A stretch of 27,442 nucleotides of DNA from positions 1-27,442 of the forward strand of contig CAKTQE010000026.1 of assembly GCA_934593275.1 (NCBI GenBank), given 5' to 3'. Source of the stretch: an uncultured Oscillospiraceae bacterium (lineage in GTDB: Bacteria > Bacillota > Clostridia > Oscillospirales > Oscillospiraceae). The translations under genes were made by a program, and so were the position numbers. The notes beneath the pieces are model-generated. The model saw only the letters and a program-made list of their open reading frames with translations. It was not told where the DNA came from and did no database searches. Shown piece by piece: positions 6,627 to 12,889 of the stretch (its first letter is position 1; every line of letters starts with the position of its first letter).

Positions 6627-8159
6627 ATGGAGAACCTTTACAATGTATCTTCTTGCCCCCATGTAAGAGGCAAACTCACCACCCAGGCCGTTATGACCGA
6701 TGTACTCATTGCCCTGCTGCCCACGGCAGCTTTGGGCGTGGTGTTCCACGGCTACCGGGCCTTGCTGGTGATCCTCCTGTCCATGGCCAGTGCCGTGGCA
6801 ACGGAGTATCTGTTTAACCTGGTGACCCACCGGAAGCAGACCGTGTATGACCGCAGTGCCATGGTAACGGGTCTGCTGCTGGCCCTGACCCTGCCTGCCA
6901 GAGTGCCGCTGTATCTGCCGGTTCTGGGCGCGGTGTTTGCCATTCTCGTGGTCAAGTGCCTCTTTGGCGGCCTGGGCCACAACATTATGAACCCTGCCCT
7001 TACGGGCCGGAGCTTCCTGCTGATTTCCTTTGGCAACATGATGACCGTTTACTCCGCCGGCGTAGACGGCGTGACCTCTGCCACTCCCCTGGCCCTGCTG
7101 GCTGACGGCCAGATCCCCAGCCTGTTCCCCATCCTCATGGGCAGTGCCAGCGGCGTTATCGGCTCTTCGGCCATTGCCCTGATTCTGGGCGGCCTGTACC
7201 TCCTGGCAAGACGGGGCATCACCTGGGAAATTCCCGTTTCCATGATCGGCGTGACCTGGCTGTTCCTGGTGATTTTCGGCGGCCATGGCTTTAATCCCAA
7301 CTACATCCTGCCCCAGCTCTTTGGCGGCGGTCTGATGATGGCAGCTTTCTTCATGGCAACGGACCCGGTATCCTGCCCCTCTACAAGAGACGGCCAGCTG
7401 GTTTTCGGTGCCTTTGCCGGTCTGCTGATTGGCCTGTTCCGGGTAAAGAGCGTGTCCCCGGACTCCACCACCTACGCCATTCTGATTGCGGACCTGGTAG
7501 GCCCTGTGATCGATGACCTGATCATCCCCACGCCCTTTGGCTACCGCATCCCCAAGGAGCGGAAAAAGGCCATTCCCAAGCCGGTGATCATCCTGCTGGT
7601 CATTACCATCATTGCAGGCCTGGCCCTCAGCGGTGTGTACGTCAACACCAAGGACACCATTGCCGCCAACAAGGCCGCCGCCCAGAAAGCCGCTTTCCTG
7701 GAAGTGGTTCCCGATGCGGCAGACTTTACCGAGGACGAAACCTTCCAGCAGGCCCTGGCCTCCTTTGATGCCTCTGCCTATGGCAAGGTCACCGTTGACT
7801 CCGCTGTGGTAGGCACCGATGCCTCCGGCAATGTGGTGGGCTATGCCATCATCGTCTCCAATGCCGACAGCTATGACGGCGGCGTGAGCCTGGTAGTGGG
7901 CGTTGCCGCCGACGGCACCGTCAACGGCATTTCCTTTACGGAACTCCACGAGACCCCGGGCATGGGTATGCGCTGCGGCGACCCGGAGTTTATGGACCAG
8001 TTCTCCGGCGTGAAGGTCTCCAAGTTCACCTTGAATAAGAGCGGCGGCTCCACCGCAGACGACACCATCGACTCCGTTTCCGGTGCCACCGTGTCCTCTC
8101 GTGCCGTGGTCAATGCCGTCAATGCTGCGCTGGACTTCGTATCCGGCCGGATCGGTTAA
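6627..8159 (+). CDS. rnfD: RnfD-RnfG fusion protein of the Rnf complex
   Basis: 510-residue single reading frame joining two Rnf subunits that are usually separate. Residues 1 to about 312 are RnfD: a multi-pass membrane protein with the covalent-FMN motif TSATP (T153 as the likely flavin-bearing threonine, in DGVTSATPLAL) and the typical segments GHNIMNPALTGRSF and MATDPVSCPSTRDGQ. Residues from about 318 to the end are RnfG: one membrane anchor (about 319-338), then an extracytoplasmic FMN domain with GMGMRC and the second flavin motif SGATVSSRAV (T488). The joint is a charged linker, IPKERKKAIPKP, at about 308-319. Strong RBS AAGGAGGGGG. Both flavin threonines are present, so the fused protein is probably functional. 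Confidence 0.94.
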   Translation: MENLYNVSSCPHVRGKLTTQAVMTDVLIALLPTAALGVVFHGYRALLVILLSMASAVATEYLFNLVTHRKQTVYDRSAMVTGLLLALTLPARVPLYLPVLGAVFAILVVKCLFGGLGHNIMNPALTGRSFLLISFGNMMTVYSAGVDGVTSATPLALLADGQIPSLFPILMGSASGVIGSSAIALILGGLYLLARRGITWEIPVSMIGVTWLFLVIFGGHGFNPNYILPQLFGGGLMMAAFFMATDPVSCPSTRDGQLVFGAFAGLLIGLFRVKSVSPDSTTYAILIADLVGPVIDDLIIPTPFGYRIPKERKKAIPKPVIILLVITIIAGLALSGVYVNTKDTIAANKAAAQKAAFLEVVPDAADFTEDETFQQALASFDASAYGKVTVDSAVVGTDASGNVVGYAIIVSNADSYDGGVSLVVGVAADGTVNGISFTELHETPGMGMRCGDPEFMDQFSGVKVSKFTLNKSGGSTADDTIDSVSGATVSSRAVVNAVNAALDFVSGRIG

Positions 8160-8170
8160 GGAGGGATACC

Positions 8171-8833
8171 ATGAAACCCTGTGTAGAACGTATTTACAAC
8201 GGCCTGGTAAAAGAGAACCCGGTATTCGTGCTGATGCTGGGCATGTGTCCCACCCTGGCTGTTACCACCTCCGCCATCAATGGCTTCGGCATGGGCATGT
8301 CCTCGCTGGTGGTTCTGGCAGTTTCCAACCTGGTTATTTCCATGCTCCGCAAAATCATTCCCGATGAAGTCCGTCTACCGGCCTTTATCGTGGTGGTTGC
8401 CTCTTTCGTCACCGTGGTGGAGCTGCTGATGGAAGCTTATTTGCAGTCTCTCTATGCCGCCCTGGGCATTTACATTCCTTTGATCGTGGTCAACTGCATC
8501 ATCCTGGGCCGGGCCGAGGCCTACGCTTCCAAAAACCCGCCCCTTTTGAGTCTGTTTGACGGCATCGGCATGGGCCTGGGCTTCACCGTGGGCCTGACCA
8601 TCATCGGTGCCATCCGGGAAATCCTGGGCAGCGGCAGCATTTTCGGCATCGCCATTCCCGGCTACAAGCCTATGGCATTCTTCATCCGCGCCCCCGGTGC
8701 CTTCCTGGTGCTGGCGGTGCTGGTGGCCATTATGAACGCCGTAGGCATCAAGAACCGTGCCAACAAGATCACCGAGGGCTGCGACGGCTGCTGCGCCAGC
8801 TGCTCTACGGGCTGCGAAAAAAAGGAGGGCTAA
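8171..8833 (+). CDS. rnfE: Rnf complex subunit RnfE, Cys-rich tail
   Basis: 220-residue integral membrane subunit, homologous to NqrD. C26 (GMCPTLAVT) and C109 (VVNCIILGRAE) sit at the positions that, with two cysteines of RnfA, bind the intramembrane Fe-S centre in Rnf/Nqr structures. Five to six membrane segments. The last 20 residues are unusual: a hydrophilic tail with five cysteines (C204, C207, C208, C211, C215), which could bind metal or simply be a lineage feature. Good RBS AAGGAGGG; three bases separate it from rnfA. Confidence 0.95.
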   Translation: MKPCVERIYNGLVKENPVFVLMLGMCPTLAVTTSAINGFGMGMSSLVVLAVSNLVISMLRKIIPDEVRLPAFIVVVASFVTVVELLMEAYLQSLYAALGIYIPLIVVNCIILGRAEAYASKNPPLLSLFDGIGMGLGFTVGLTIIGAIREILGSGSIFGIAIPGYKPMAFFIRAPGAFLVLAVLVAIMNAVGIKNRANKITEGCDGCCASCSTGCEKKEG

Positions 8834-8836
8834 GGG

Positions 8837-9412
8837 ATGTCCAGTTTAATTCTCATCATCGTCACCACAGCCCTGGTCAACAACGTGGTTTTGAGCCAGT
8901 TTTTGGGCATCTGCTCTTTCCTGGGCGTATCCTCCCAGAAAAAGGCCTCTTTGTCCTTAGGGTTGGCCGTTACCGCCGTTCTGACGGTTTCCTCCGCTGT
9001 TGCCAGCATTCTCTATGACCATGTGCTGCTGCCCCTGGGCCTGGATTACCTAAAGACCATCGTGTTCATTCTGGTTATTGCCGCCCTGGTGCAGATGGTG
9101 GAAATGTACCTGAAAAAGAATGCCCACGCCATTTACCAGTCTCTGGGCATTTATCTGCCGCTGATCACCACCAACTGCGCCGTTCTGGGCGTGGCCCTGA
9201 CCAACGTGCAGAATGGGTATAACCTGCTGGAAAGCATTTTTGCGGGCCTGGGTACCGCCATTGGCTACACCGTGGCAATTGTTTTGCTGGCCGTCGTCCG
9301 GGAACACCTGGACGAGGAGGCCATTCCCGCCCCCTTCCGGGGCGCACCCATTGTGCTGCTGTGCGCAACGCTGATGGCCATGGCCTTCATGGGCTTCAGC
9401 GGCCTGGCCTAA
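8837..9412 (+). CDS. rnfA: Rnf complex subunit RnfA
   Basis: 191-residue integral membrane subunit, homologous to NqrE and a typical length. C26 (FLGICSFLGVS) and C114 (TTNCAVLGVAL) are the expected partners of the RnfE cysteines for the intramembrane iron-sulphur centre. Six predicted membrane helices. The ribosome binding site AAGGAGGG lies inside the end of rnfE, consistent with coupled translation. Confidence 0.96.
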   Translation: MSSLILIIVTTALVNNVVLSQFLGICSFLGVSSQKKASLSLGLAVTAVLTVSSAVASILYDHVLLPLGLDYLKTIVFILVIAALVQMVEMYLKKNAHAIYQSLGIYLPLITTNCAVLGVALTNVQNGYNLLESIFAGLGTAIGYTVAIVLLAVVREHLDEEAIPAPFRGAPIVLLCATLMAMAFMGFSGLA

Positions 9413-9424
9413 GGAGGAGAGAAT

Positions 9425-10216
9425 ATGCAGGGAATTATTGTGGCAACGCTGGTGATCGGTGTGGTGGGCCTGGTTCTGGGCCTGGCACTGGTCACCGCCA
9501 GTAAGAAATTCTATGTGGAAGTAGACGACCGGGTCACCCGTGTCCGGGAGTGCCTGCGGGGTGCCAACTGCGGTGCCTGCGGCTACGCCGGCTGTGACGC
9601 GGTGGCAGAGGCCATTGTAAAGGGCGAGGCCCGTATCGATGCCTGCCCCGGCAACGGCTCGGAGAACATTGCCAAAATCGCCGCCATCCTGGGCAAGGAG
9701 AGCGTGGACCAGGACCCCCAGGTGGCCTATGTCCGCTGTGCCGGTACCTGTGAGACCACCAAGGCCAAGGCCAACTATGTGGGTTTGCAGGACTGCCGTG
9801 CCGCCGTACTCTCCGGCGGGCTGGGCTTTATGTCCTGCGACTATGGCTGTATCGGCCTGGGCAGCTGCGTCAAGGTCTGCCCCGAGGGCGGTATCTCCAT
9901 CCGCAACGGCATTGCCCATGTGGATCAGTCCAAGTGTGTGGGCTGCGGCATGTGCGCCAAGACCTGCCCCAAGCATGTTATTGAAGTGCACGACCGGGTA
10001 AGCAAGGTGGCCGTCAGCTGCTCCAACCACGACCGTGGCCCCGCAGTCAAGAAGGTCTGCACCGCCGGTTGTATCGGCTGCGGCATCTGTGTCAAGCAGT
10101 GCGAGCAGGGCGCCGTCACCCTCCAAAACAACCTGGCCGTGGTAGACCCGGAAAAATGCGTGGCCTGCGGCAAATGCGTGGAAAAGTGTCCCACCAAGGC
10201 CATTCACTTCCTGTAA
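9425..10216 (+). CDS. rnfB: Rnf complex subunit RnfB, multi-cluster ferredoxin-like
   Basis: 263-residue subunit that takes electrons from ferredoxin. One N-terminal membrane helix (about residues 4-25), then the RnfB-specific motif around C43, C49, C52, C57 and C74, and then ferredoxin-type cluster motifs: C138/C142/C148/C152, C171/C174/C177/C181, C216/C219/C222/C226 and C245/C248/C251/C255. This fits one special cluster plus four further [4Fe-4S] clusters, as in clostridial RnfB. RBS AAGGAGGAGA. Last gene of the operon, followed directly by a strong terminator hairpin. Confidence 0.96.
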   Translation: MQGIIVATLVIGVVGLVLGLALVTASKKFYVEVDDRVTRVRECLRGANCGACGYAGCDAVAEAIVKGEARIDACPGNGSENIAKIAAILGKESVDQDPQVAYVRCAGTCETTKAKANYVGLQDCRAAVLSGGLGFMSCDYGCIGLGSCVKVCPEGGISIRNGIAHVDQSKCVGCGMCAKTCPKHVIEVHDRVSKVAVSCSNHDRGPAVKKVCTAGCIGCGICVKQCEQGAVTLQNNLAVVDPEKCVACGKCVEKCPTKAIHFL

Positions 10217-10232
10217 GATTCGGCACATACAC

Positions 10233-10260
10233 AAGCCCCCGGCCTTTTGGCCGGGGGCTT
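10233..10260 (+). terminator. Terminator of the rnf operon
   Basis: Perfect 12-base-pair stem (AAGCCCCCGGCC paired with its complement) around a TTTT loop, 16 bases after the rnfB stop. The following T tract is short, so it may be symmetrical or partly Rho-independent only. Confidence 0.85.
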
Positions 10261-10328
10261 TGCAAATTGACCTGGGCGGTATGAACAGGTGGACAATTCC
10301 AAATTGAACAGAACAATGCGCTTTTAGC

Positions 10329-10357
10329 TTGCAATCTGTCGGATTTTATGCTATGCT
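10329..10357 (+). promoter_or_regulatory. Promoter of the small toxin mRNA
   Basis: TTGCAA at 10329-10334, a 17-base spacer and TATGCT at 10352-10357. Predicted transcription starts near 10364, where the motif GGTGCTACCAGTA begins. Confidence 0.65.
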
Positions 10358-10363
10358 TTACCC

Positions 10364-10396
10364 GGTGCTACCAGTACCCCGGTAGGCGGTTCCCCC
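10364..10396 (+). repeat. Shared 5'-end motif, toxin-mRNA copy
   Basis: GGTGCTACCAGTA followed by a GGCGGTTCCCC block. A near-identical motif occurs in inverted orientation at 10599-10623 and sits at the predicted 5' end of the antisense RNA. The two convergent transcripts would thus start with almost the same sequence. Confidence 0.75.
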
Positions 10397-10452
10397 TCGA
10401 TTCTTTTCGGGGGTGATATACTTCTTTTGCCCCTGATCGTAAAGAGAGGGGG
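10392..10452 (+). promoter_or_regulatory. Leader structure that can hide the toxin RBS
   Basis: CCCCCTC at 10392-10398 is perfectly complementary to GAGGGGG at 10446-10452, which is the toxin's Shine-Dalgarno. It can instead pair locally with GGGGG at about 10409-10413. Such switching between an RBS-hiding and an RBS-open fold is common in type I toxin mRNAs. The fold is inferred by eye. Confidence 0.5.
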
Positions 10453-10460
10453 TGACGGAC

Positions 10461-10553
10461 ATGAACATTACATGGGAAGAAATTTTCCAGTTTTGTACAC
10501 TCATTGTTACTGTCATTAACCTGGTCCTCCAGGCGAACAACAAAAAGAAGTAA
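10461..10553 (+). CDS. Small hydrophobic peptide, probable type I toxin
   Basis: 30-residue peptide: a short acidic N-terminus (MNITWEEIFQF), one membrane-spanning stretch (about residues 10-24) and a polar, basic tail ending NNKKK. This is the layout of the putative holin-like toxin (Hol-Tox) and Fst-type membrane peptides of Firmicutes. RBS GAGGGGG ends eight bases before the ATG. The surrounding elements fit a type I toxin-antitoxin locus: its own promoter, an RBS-masking leader, a convergent antisense promoter and a shared terminator that begins inside the stop region. The last eight codons are duplicated at 12657-12680. Toxicity is inferred, not shown. Confidence 0.75.
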   Translation: MNITWEEIFQFCTLIVTVINLVLQANNKKK

Positions 10554-10588
10554 CTGCCTAAGCTCCCCAGCCTACAGTTACTTCTTTT
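10543..10588. terminator. Bidirectional terminator shared by toxin mRNA and antisense RNA
   Basis: Perfect 14-base-pair stem: AAAAGAAGTAACTG at 10543-10556 with its complement at 10575-10588, and an 18-base loop. Because the arms are A-rich and T-rich, each direction ends in a T-containing tail. The left arm overlaps the toxin stop codon. The shared terminator gives the two RNAs complementary 3' ends, as in par (Fst) and TxpA/BsrG-type loci. Confidence 0.75.
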
Positions 10589-10598
10589 AGTGCAAGTT

Positions 10599-10623
10599 GG
10601 GGAACCGTCCTACTGGTAGCACC
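10599..10623 (-). repeat. Shared 5'-end motif, antisense-RNA copy
   Basis: On the minus strand reads GGTGCTACCAGTA followed by GGTTCCCC, matching the plus-strand motif at 10364-10396 except for a short gap and one substitution. Confidence 0.75.
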
Positions 10624-10638
10624 CCTTTTTGTATCTAT

Positions 10639-10667
10639 ACTATACCCCAATTTCGTTTTTTTGTCAA
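10639..10667 (-). promoter_or_regulatory. Antisense RNA promoter
   Basis: On the minus strand: a perfect TTGACA (10662-10667), a 17-base spacer and TATAGT (10639-10644). Stronger than the toxin promoter, as expected for a short-lived antitoxin RNA. Confidence 0.8.
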
Positions 10668-10724
10668 CTGTCTGGCTTTCGCATTTGAACGGCGTACAGT
10701 ACCCAAAAGAAAGGACATACATCC

Positions 10725-10958
10725 ATGGGAAGATTTTCAAGTTTTCTGGGGCAATCACTATCCTACAAAGGAAGCAAAGCGGCAACGGATGCGGTTTGGG
10801 CTACAGGCAACGGAACCGCGGCCTATCGCCTGGGGGGAAAGATTTTTATTGGATGCGGCATCGGGTGGGTGCTTCGGATATGTGCGGGGATGGGTGGTGT
10901 GAGGGCATTTGCTGTCACTGCGTATTTTGAAGCCGTAGGATACAACAAATCAAATTGA
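10725..10958 (+). CDS. Small ORF of unknown function
   Basis: 77 residues, preceded by AAAGGA at a plausible distance (about nine bases). The N-terminal half is polar (MGRFSSFLGQSLSYKGSK), and the middle is glycine-rich and hydrophobic (GGKIFIGCGIGWVLRICAGM), so one membrane pass is possible. I do not recognise it. It may be a real small membrane protein or a leftover piece of a mobile element. Confidence 0.4.
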   Translation: MGRFSSFLGQSLSYKGSKAATDAVWATGNGTAAYRLGGKIFIGCGIGWVLRICAGMGGVRAFAVTAYFEAVGYNKSN

Positions 10959-10987
10959 TCATTACGAATTTGATGGGGGACTTTGTC

Positions 10988-11746
10988 ATGTGGTGTTTAC
11001 CTAATGATCGCTCGAAGGCTATTATCACAGCGGATGAGCAAATTAATGGCGCACATCATGAGTGCCATTTGCGTTTGCCCGAAACAGCAGTTTTGTTTTT
11101 TATGAGCAAGGGAACAGACTATCTCATAGCGCATTATAATACGGAGGAAATGGCAGAGCCTTTCCCTCGCTTTCTCAATCGCTGTCCTATTTGGGAGATA
11201 AAGGATTTGAACCTGTGTTTTCTGGATGGCGGCCGTGGTGCGCCACAAGCTGTAGACACCGTTGAAACACTTGCTGCCTTGGGCGTGAAGAACATCATTG
11301 CTGTTGGAATGTGTGGAGCTTATGATGAGAATGTCCGTGTTGGCGAAATCATAGCCCCCCAAAAGGCTTTTGTTGAGGAGGGTACATCTCTACATTACTA
11401 CGAATCCATCGAAGCTTCTTATCCTAATGGGGATTTGTTGGAAATGGCTACAGCCTTACTTCGTATTCGTAACGATCCCATTGTGTCATCCGATGCGGTA
11501 TACCGCCAGACTTTTAACAAAGAACAGATGTGGCGAGACAAAGGTGCTGTCGGTGTAGATATGGAAACATCCGCTGTTTTCAGTGTTGCTCAATATCTTG
11601 GGCTAAAAGCGGTTGCCTTATTGATGGTTTCTGACATACACCCCATAAAGCCAGATGCGCCGAAATGGGAGTGGCACATGACAAAGGATATGAAATATCA
11701 TCTAGCTGAACAGGGGATTGCATTGGCAAAGAAACTCGTTGAATGA
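10988..11746 (+). CDS. Nucleoside phosphorylase-like protein
   Basis: About 252 residues of the PNP/UDP phosphorylase superfamily, which cleaves nucleosides with phosphate to free base and ribose-1-phosphate. Visible: the conserved core segment NIIAVGMCGAYDENVRVGEI, the phosphate/ribose region around it, and the typical VDMETSAVF signature in which Glu binds the ribose hydroxyls, followed by a strand ending in SD (MVSD). Substrate (uridine, purine or other) cannot be set from sequence. I chose the ATG at 10988 because GGGGGA lies about eight bases upstream; in-frame starts at 10955 and 10970 lack a good site. The gene is clearly more AT-rich than the rnf operon, which suggests transfer. Confidence 0.85.
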   Translation: MWCLPNDRSKAIITADEQINGAHHECHLRLPETAVLFFMSKGTDYLIAHYNTEEMAEPFPRFLNRCPIWEIKDLNLCFLDGGRGAPQAVDTVETLAALGVKNIIAVGMCGAYDENVRVGEIIAPQKAFVEEGTSLHYYESIEASYPNGDLLEMATALLRIRNDPIVSSDAVYRQTFNKEQMWRDKGAVGVDMETSAVFSVAQYLGLKAVALLMVSDIHPIKPDAPKWEWHMTKDMKYHLAEQGIALAKKLVE

Positions 11747-11962
11747 AGAATGGCCGGTTATCATTTACCCGGTAGTTCAGTTTTTTAACTGATCAAGGGC
11801 GCACTTCTCCCCTTTGCGTGTACCGTGCAGTCACCCCTTGCCTCTCCCTTTGGGCGAGGTCGGAGAGGGGAAGCTCCGAAACGGCCCTAATATGCCATGC
11901 AAAGATTCTTTGCGTGACATTTTGTTGCTTTTATGGTATGGTTTTGTTGAGGGGTGAAGCAT
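11747..11962. other. Intergenic region with small hairpins
   Basis: Contains CAGTT-TTTT-AACTG near 11780 (possible weak terminator of the phosphorylase gene) and a stem CCTCTCC / GGAGAGG at 11841-11868. A similar GCGAGGTCGGAGAG string recurs near 12806-12820, so this is probably part of another dispersed repeat. No gene seen. Confidence 0.5.
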
Positions 11963-12640
11963 ATGACGGACATTGGTTCCACGATTCAACGGCTCCGAGA
12001 AGCGAAAGGGTATACACAAGACCAGCTGGCGGAAAAGCTGTTTGTATCCCGGCAGACTGTTTCCAATTACGAGCGAAACAAATCCCAGCCCAGTTTGGAA
12101 ATGGTTGAGAGGATCGCTGAAATATTTGACATGGATACGGCATCGTTTTTGACAGCACCGAGAGACAAAAAAGCAGAAATGAAGCATCTGGCGATACAGG
12201 GCGGCATTTGTCTGGTTCTTTTGGTTGCCTACATTTTTCTGCATCGACTGGCACTGATACGGAAAGACGAATGCTACGATTCCCGCCTGCTGTATTTGGT
12301 CAATATTCTGCTGAGGCCCAGCATTTGGGGTTGGTTGGGGTATTTCTCTACAAGTGTTATTGTGACTGCCGCGAGTATTCAATTCAAGGAAAAAAGATGG
12401 CATCGATTCATTTGTCCCATAACCATCGTTGTTGGAATATCCTATTTCATCATCATGTTTCCGTTTCTATTTTCCTGGGATACATCCCGGAATTGGTCAC
12501 ATGTTGCCTATTGGATATTAGGTGCTACCTGGCGTCACGATTTCCCTGGTGCTTATTTGGTTGCTGCTTTTTTGCTTGGTGTTGCATGGTGCATCTTTCA
12601 TTCGGGTGAAGATTCAAAGCAAACAGACGTGACGGCTTGA
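11963..12640 (+). CDS. Membrane-anchored XRE-family regulator
   Basis: 225 residues. Residues about 5-60 form a Cro/C1-type helix-turn-helix (TIQRLREAKGYTQDQLAEKL, then VSRQTVSNYERNKSQPSLE). The rest holds about four hydrophobic segments, so the DNA-binding domain is tethered to the membrane. Such proteins often control neighbouring transport or stress genes. I chose the ATG at 11963 with GAGGGGTGA upstream; a GTG at 11954 overlaps that site and is unlikely. It lies inside the 34-base direct-repeat boundaries described under findings. Target unknown. Confidence 0.85.
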   Translation: MTDIGSTIQRLREAKGYTQDQLAEKLFVSRQTVSNYERNKSQPSLEMVERIAEIFDMDTASFLTAPRDKKAEMKHLAIQGGICLVLLVAYIFLHRLALIRKDECYDSRLLYLVNILLRPSIWGWLGYFSTSVIVTAASIQFKEKRWHRFICPITIVVGISYFIIMFPFLFSWDTSRNWSHVAYWILGATWRHDFPGAYLVAAFLLGVAWCIFHSGEDSKQTDVTA

Positions 12641-12688
12641 ACCCGTTCCTCCAGGCGAACAACAAAAAGAAGTAACTGCCGAAGCTGC
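12641..12688 (+). pseudogene. Remnant of a second toxin gene (3' end only)
   Basis: Bases 12647-12680 are identical to 10525-10558, covering the last codons (LQANNKKK and stop) of the 30-residue toxin and the start of its terminator stem. The N-terminal part, promoter and right terminator arm are missing. It is too short to be functional and marks a recombination or insertion boundary. Confidence 0.8.
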
Positions 12689-12693
12689 CCGGA

Positions 12694-12740
12694 GGCCCTC
12701 TCAGTCACCTGCGGTGACAGCCCTCCCAGAGGGAGAGCCA
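12694..12740. repeat. Palindromic intergenic repeat
   Basis: Nested hairpins: GTCACC-TGC-GGTGAC (12704-12718) and CTCCC-AGA-GGGAG (about 12723-12735), enclosed by CCCTCTC / GAGAG. The form resembles dispersed palindromic repeats of gut Ruminococcaceae. No coding potential. Confidence 0.55.
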
Positions 12741-12827
12741 AGTGGGCTGCGCCCCGGTATATAGGATGTTGGCATGATTTATGAAGCGTATCTGGCAAGA
12801 GCGCAGCGAGGTCGGAGAGAGTCCCTG

Positions 12828-12856
12828 TTGCAATTTCATTGTCGGTGGGATATAAT
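12828..12856 (+). promoter_or_regulatory. Promoter of the MFS transporter
   Basis: TTGCAA at 12828-12833, a 17-base spacer and a perfect TATAAT at 12851-12856, ahead of the RBS at about 12878. Confidence 0.8.
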
Positions 12857-12889
12857 GGGCGGCGATGATTAAAAAACAGGAGTATACAC

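Larger units (their letters stand above)
10540..10632 (-). ncRNA. Candidate antisense antitoxin RNA
   Basis: Predicted RNA of about 90-95 bases from the minus-strand promoter at 10639-10667, running into the shared hairpin at 10543-10588. It is complementary to the 3' end of the toxin mRNA, including its last codons. Its 5' part contains GGTGCTACCAGTA and GGTTCCCC, the same motifs as the toxin mRNA leader. Boundaries are inferred from the promoter and terminator only. Confidence 0.6.

Noticed and set aside
6594..7949. A 451-codon minus-strand frame opposite rnfD-rnfG
   Set aside because: His/Gln/Gly-rich translation typical of an antisense shadow; the fused Rnf gene is certain.
9050..10234. 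A 394-codon minus-strand frame opposite rnfA-rnfB
   Set aside because: Shadow frame spanning two real genes and their terminator, without RBS or family.
10320..10460. Considered as a tRNA or riboswitch because of GGTTCCCCC and hairpins
   Set aside because: No acceptor stem, anticodon arm or known riboswitch core can be drawn. The toxin mRNA leader explains it better.
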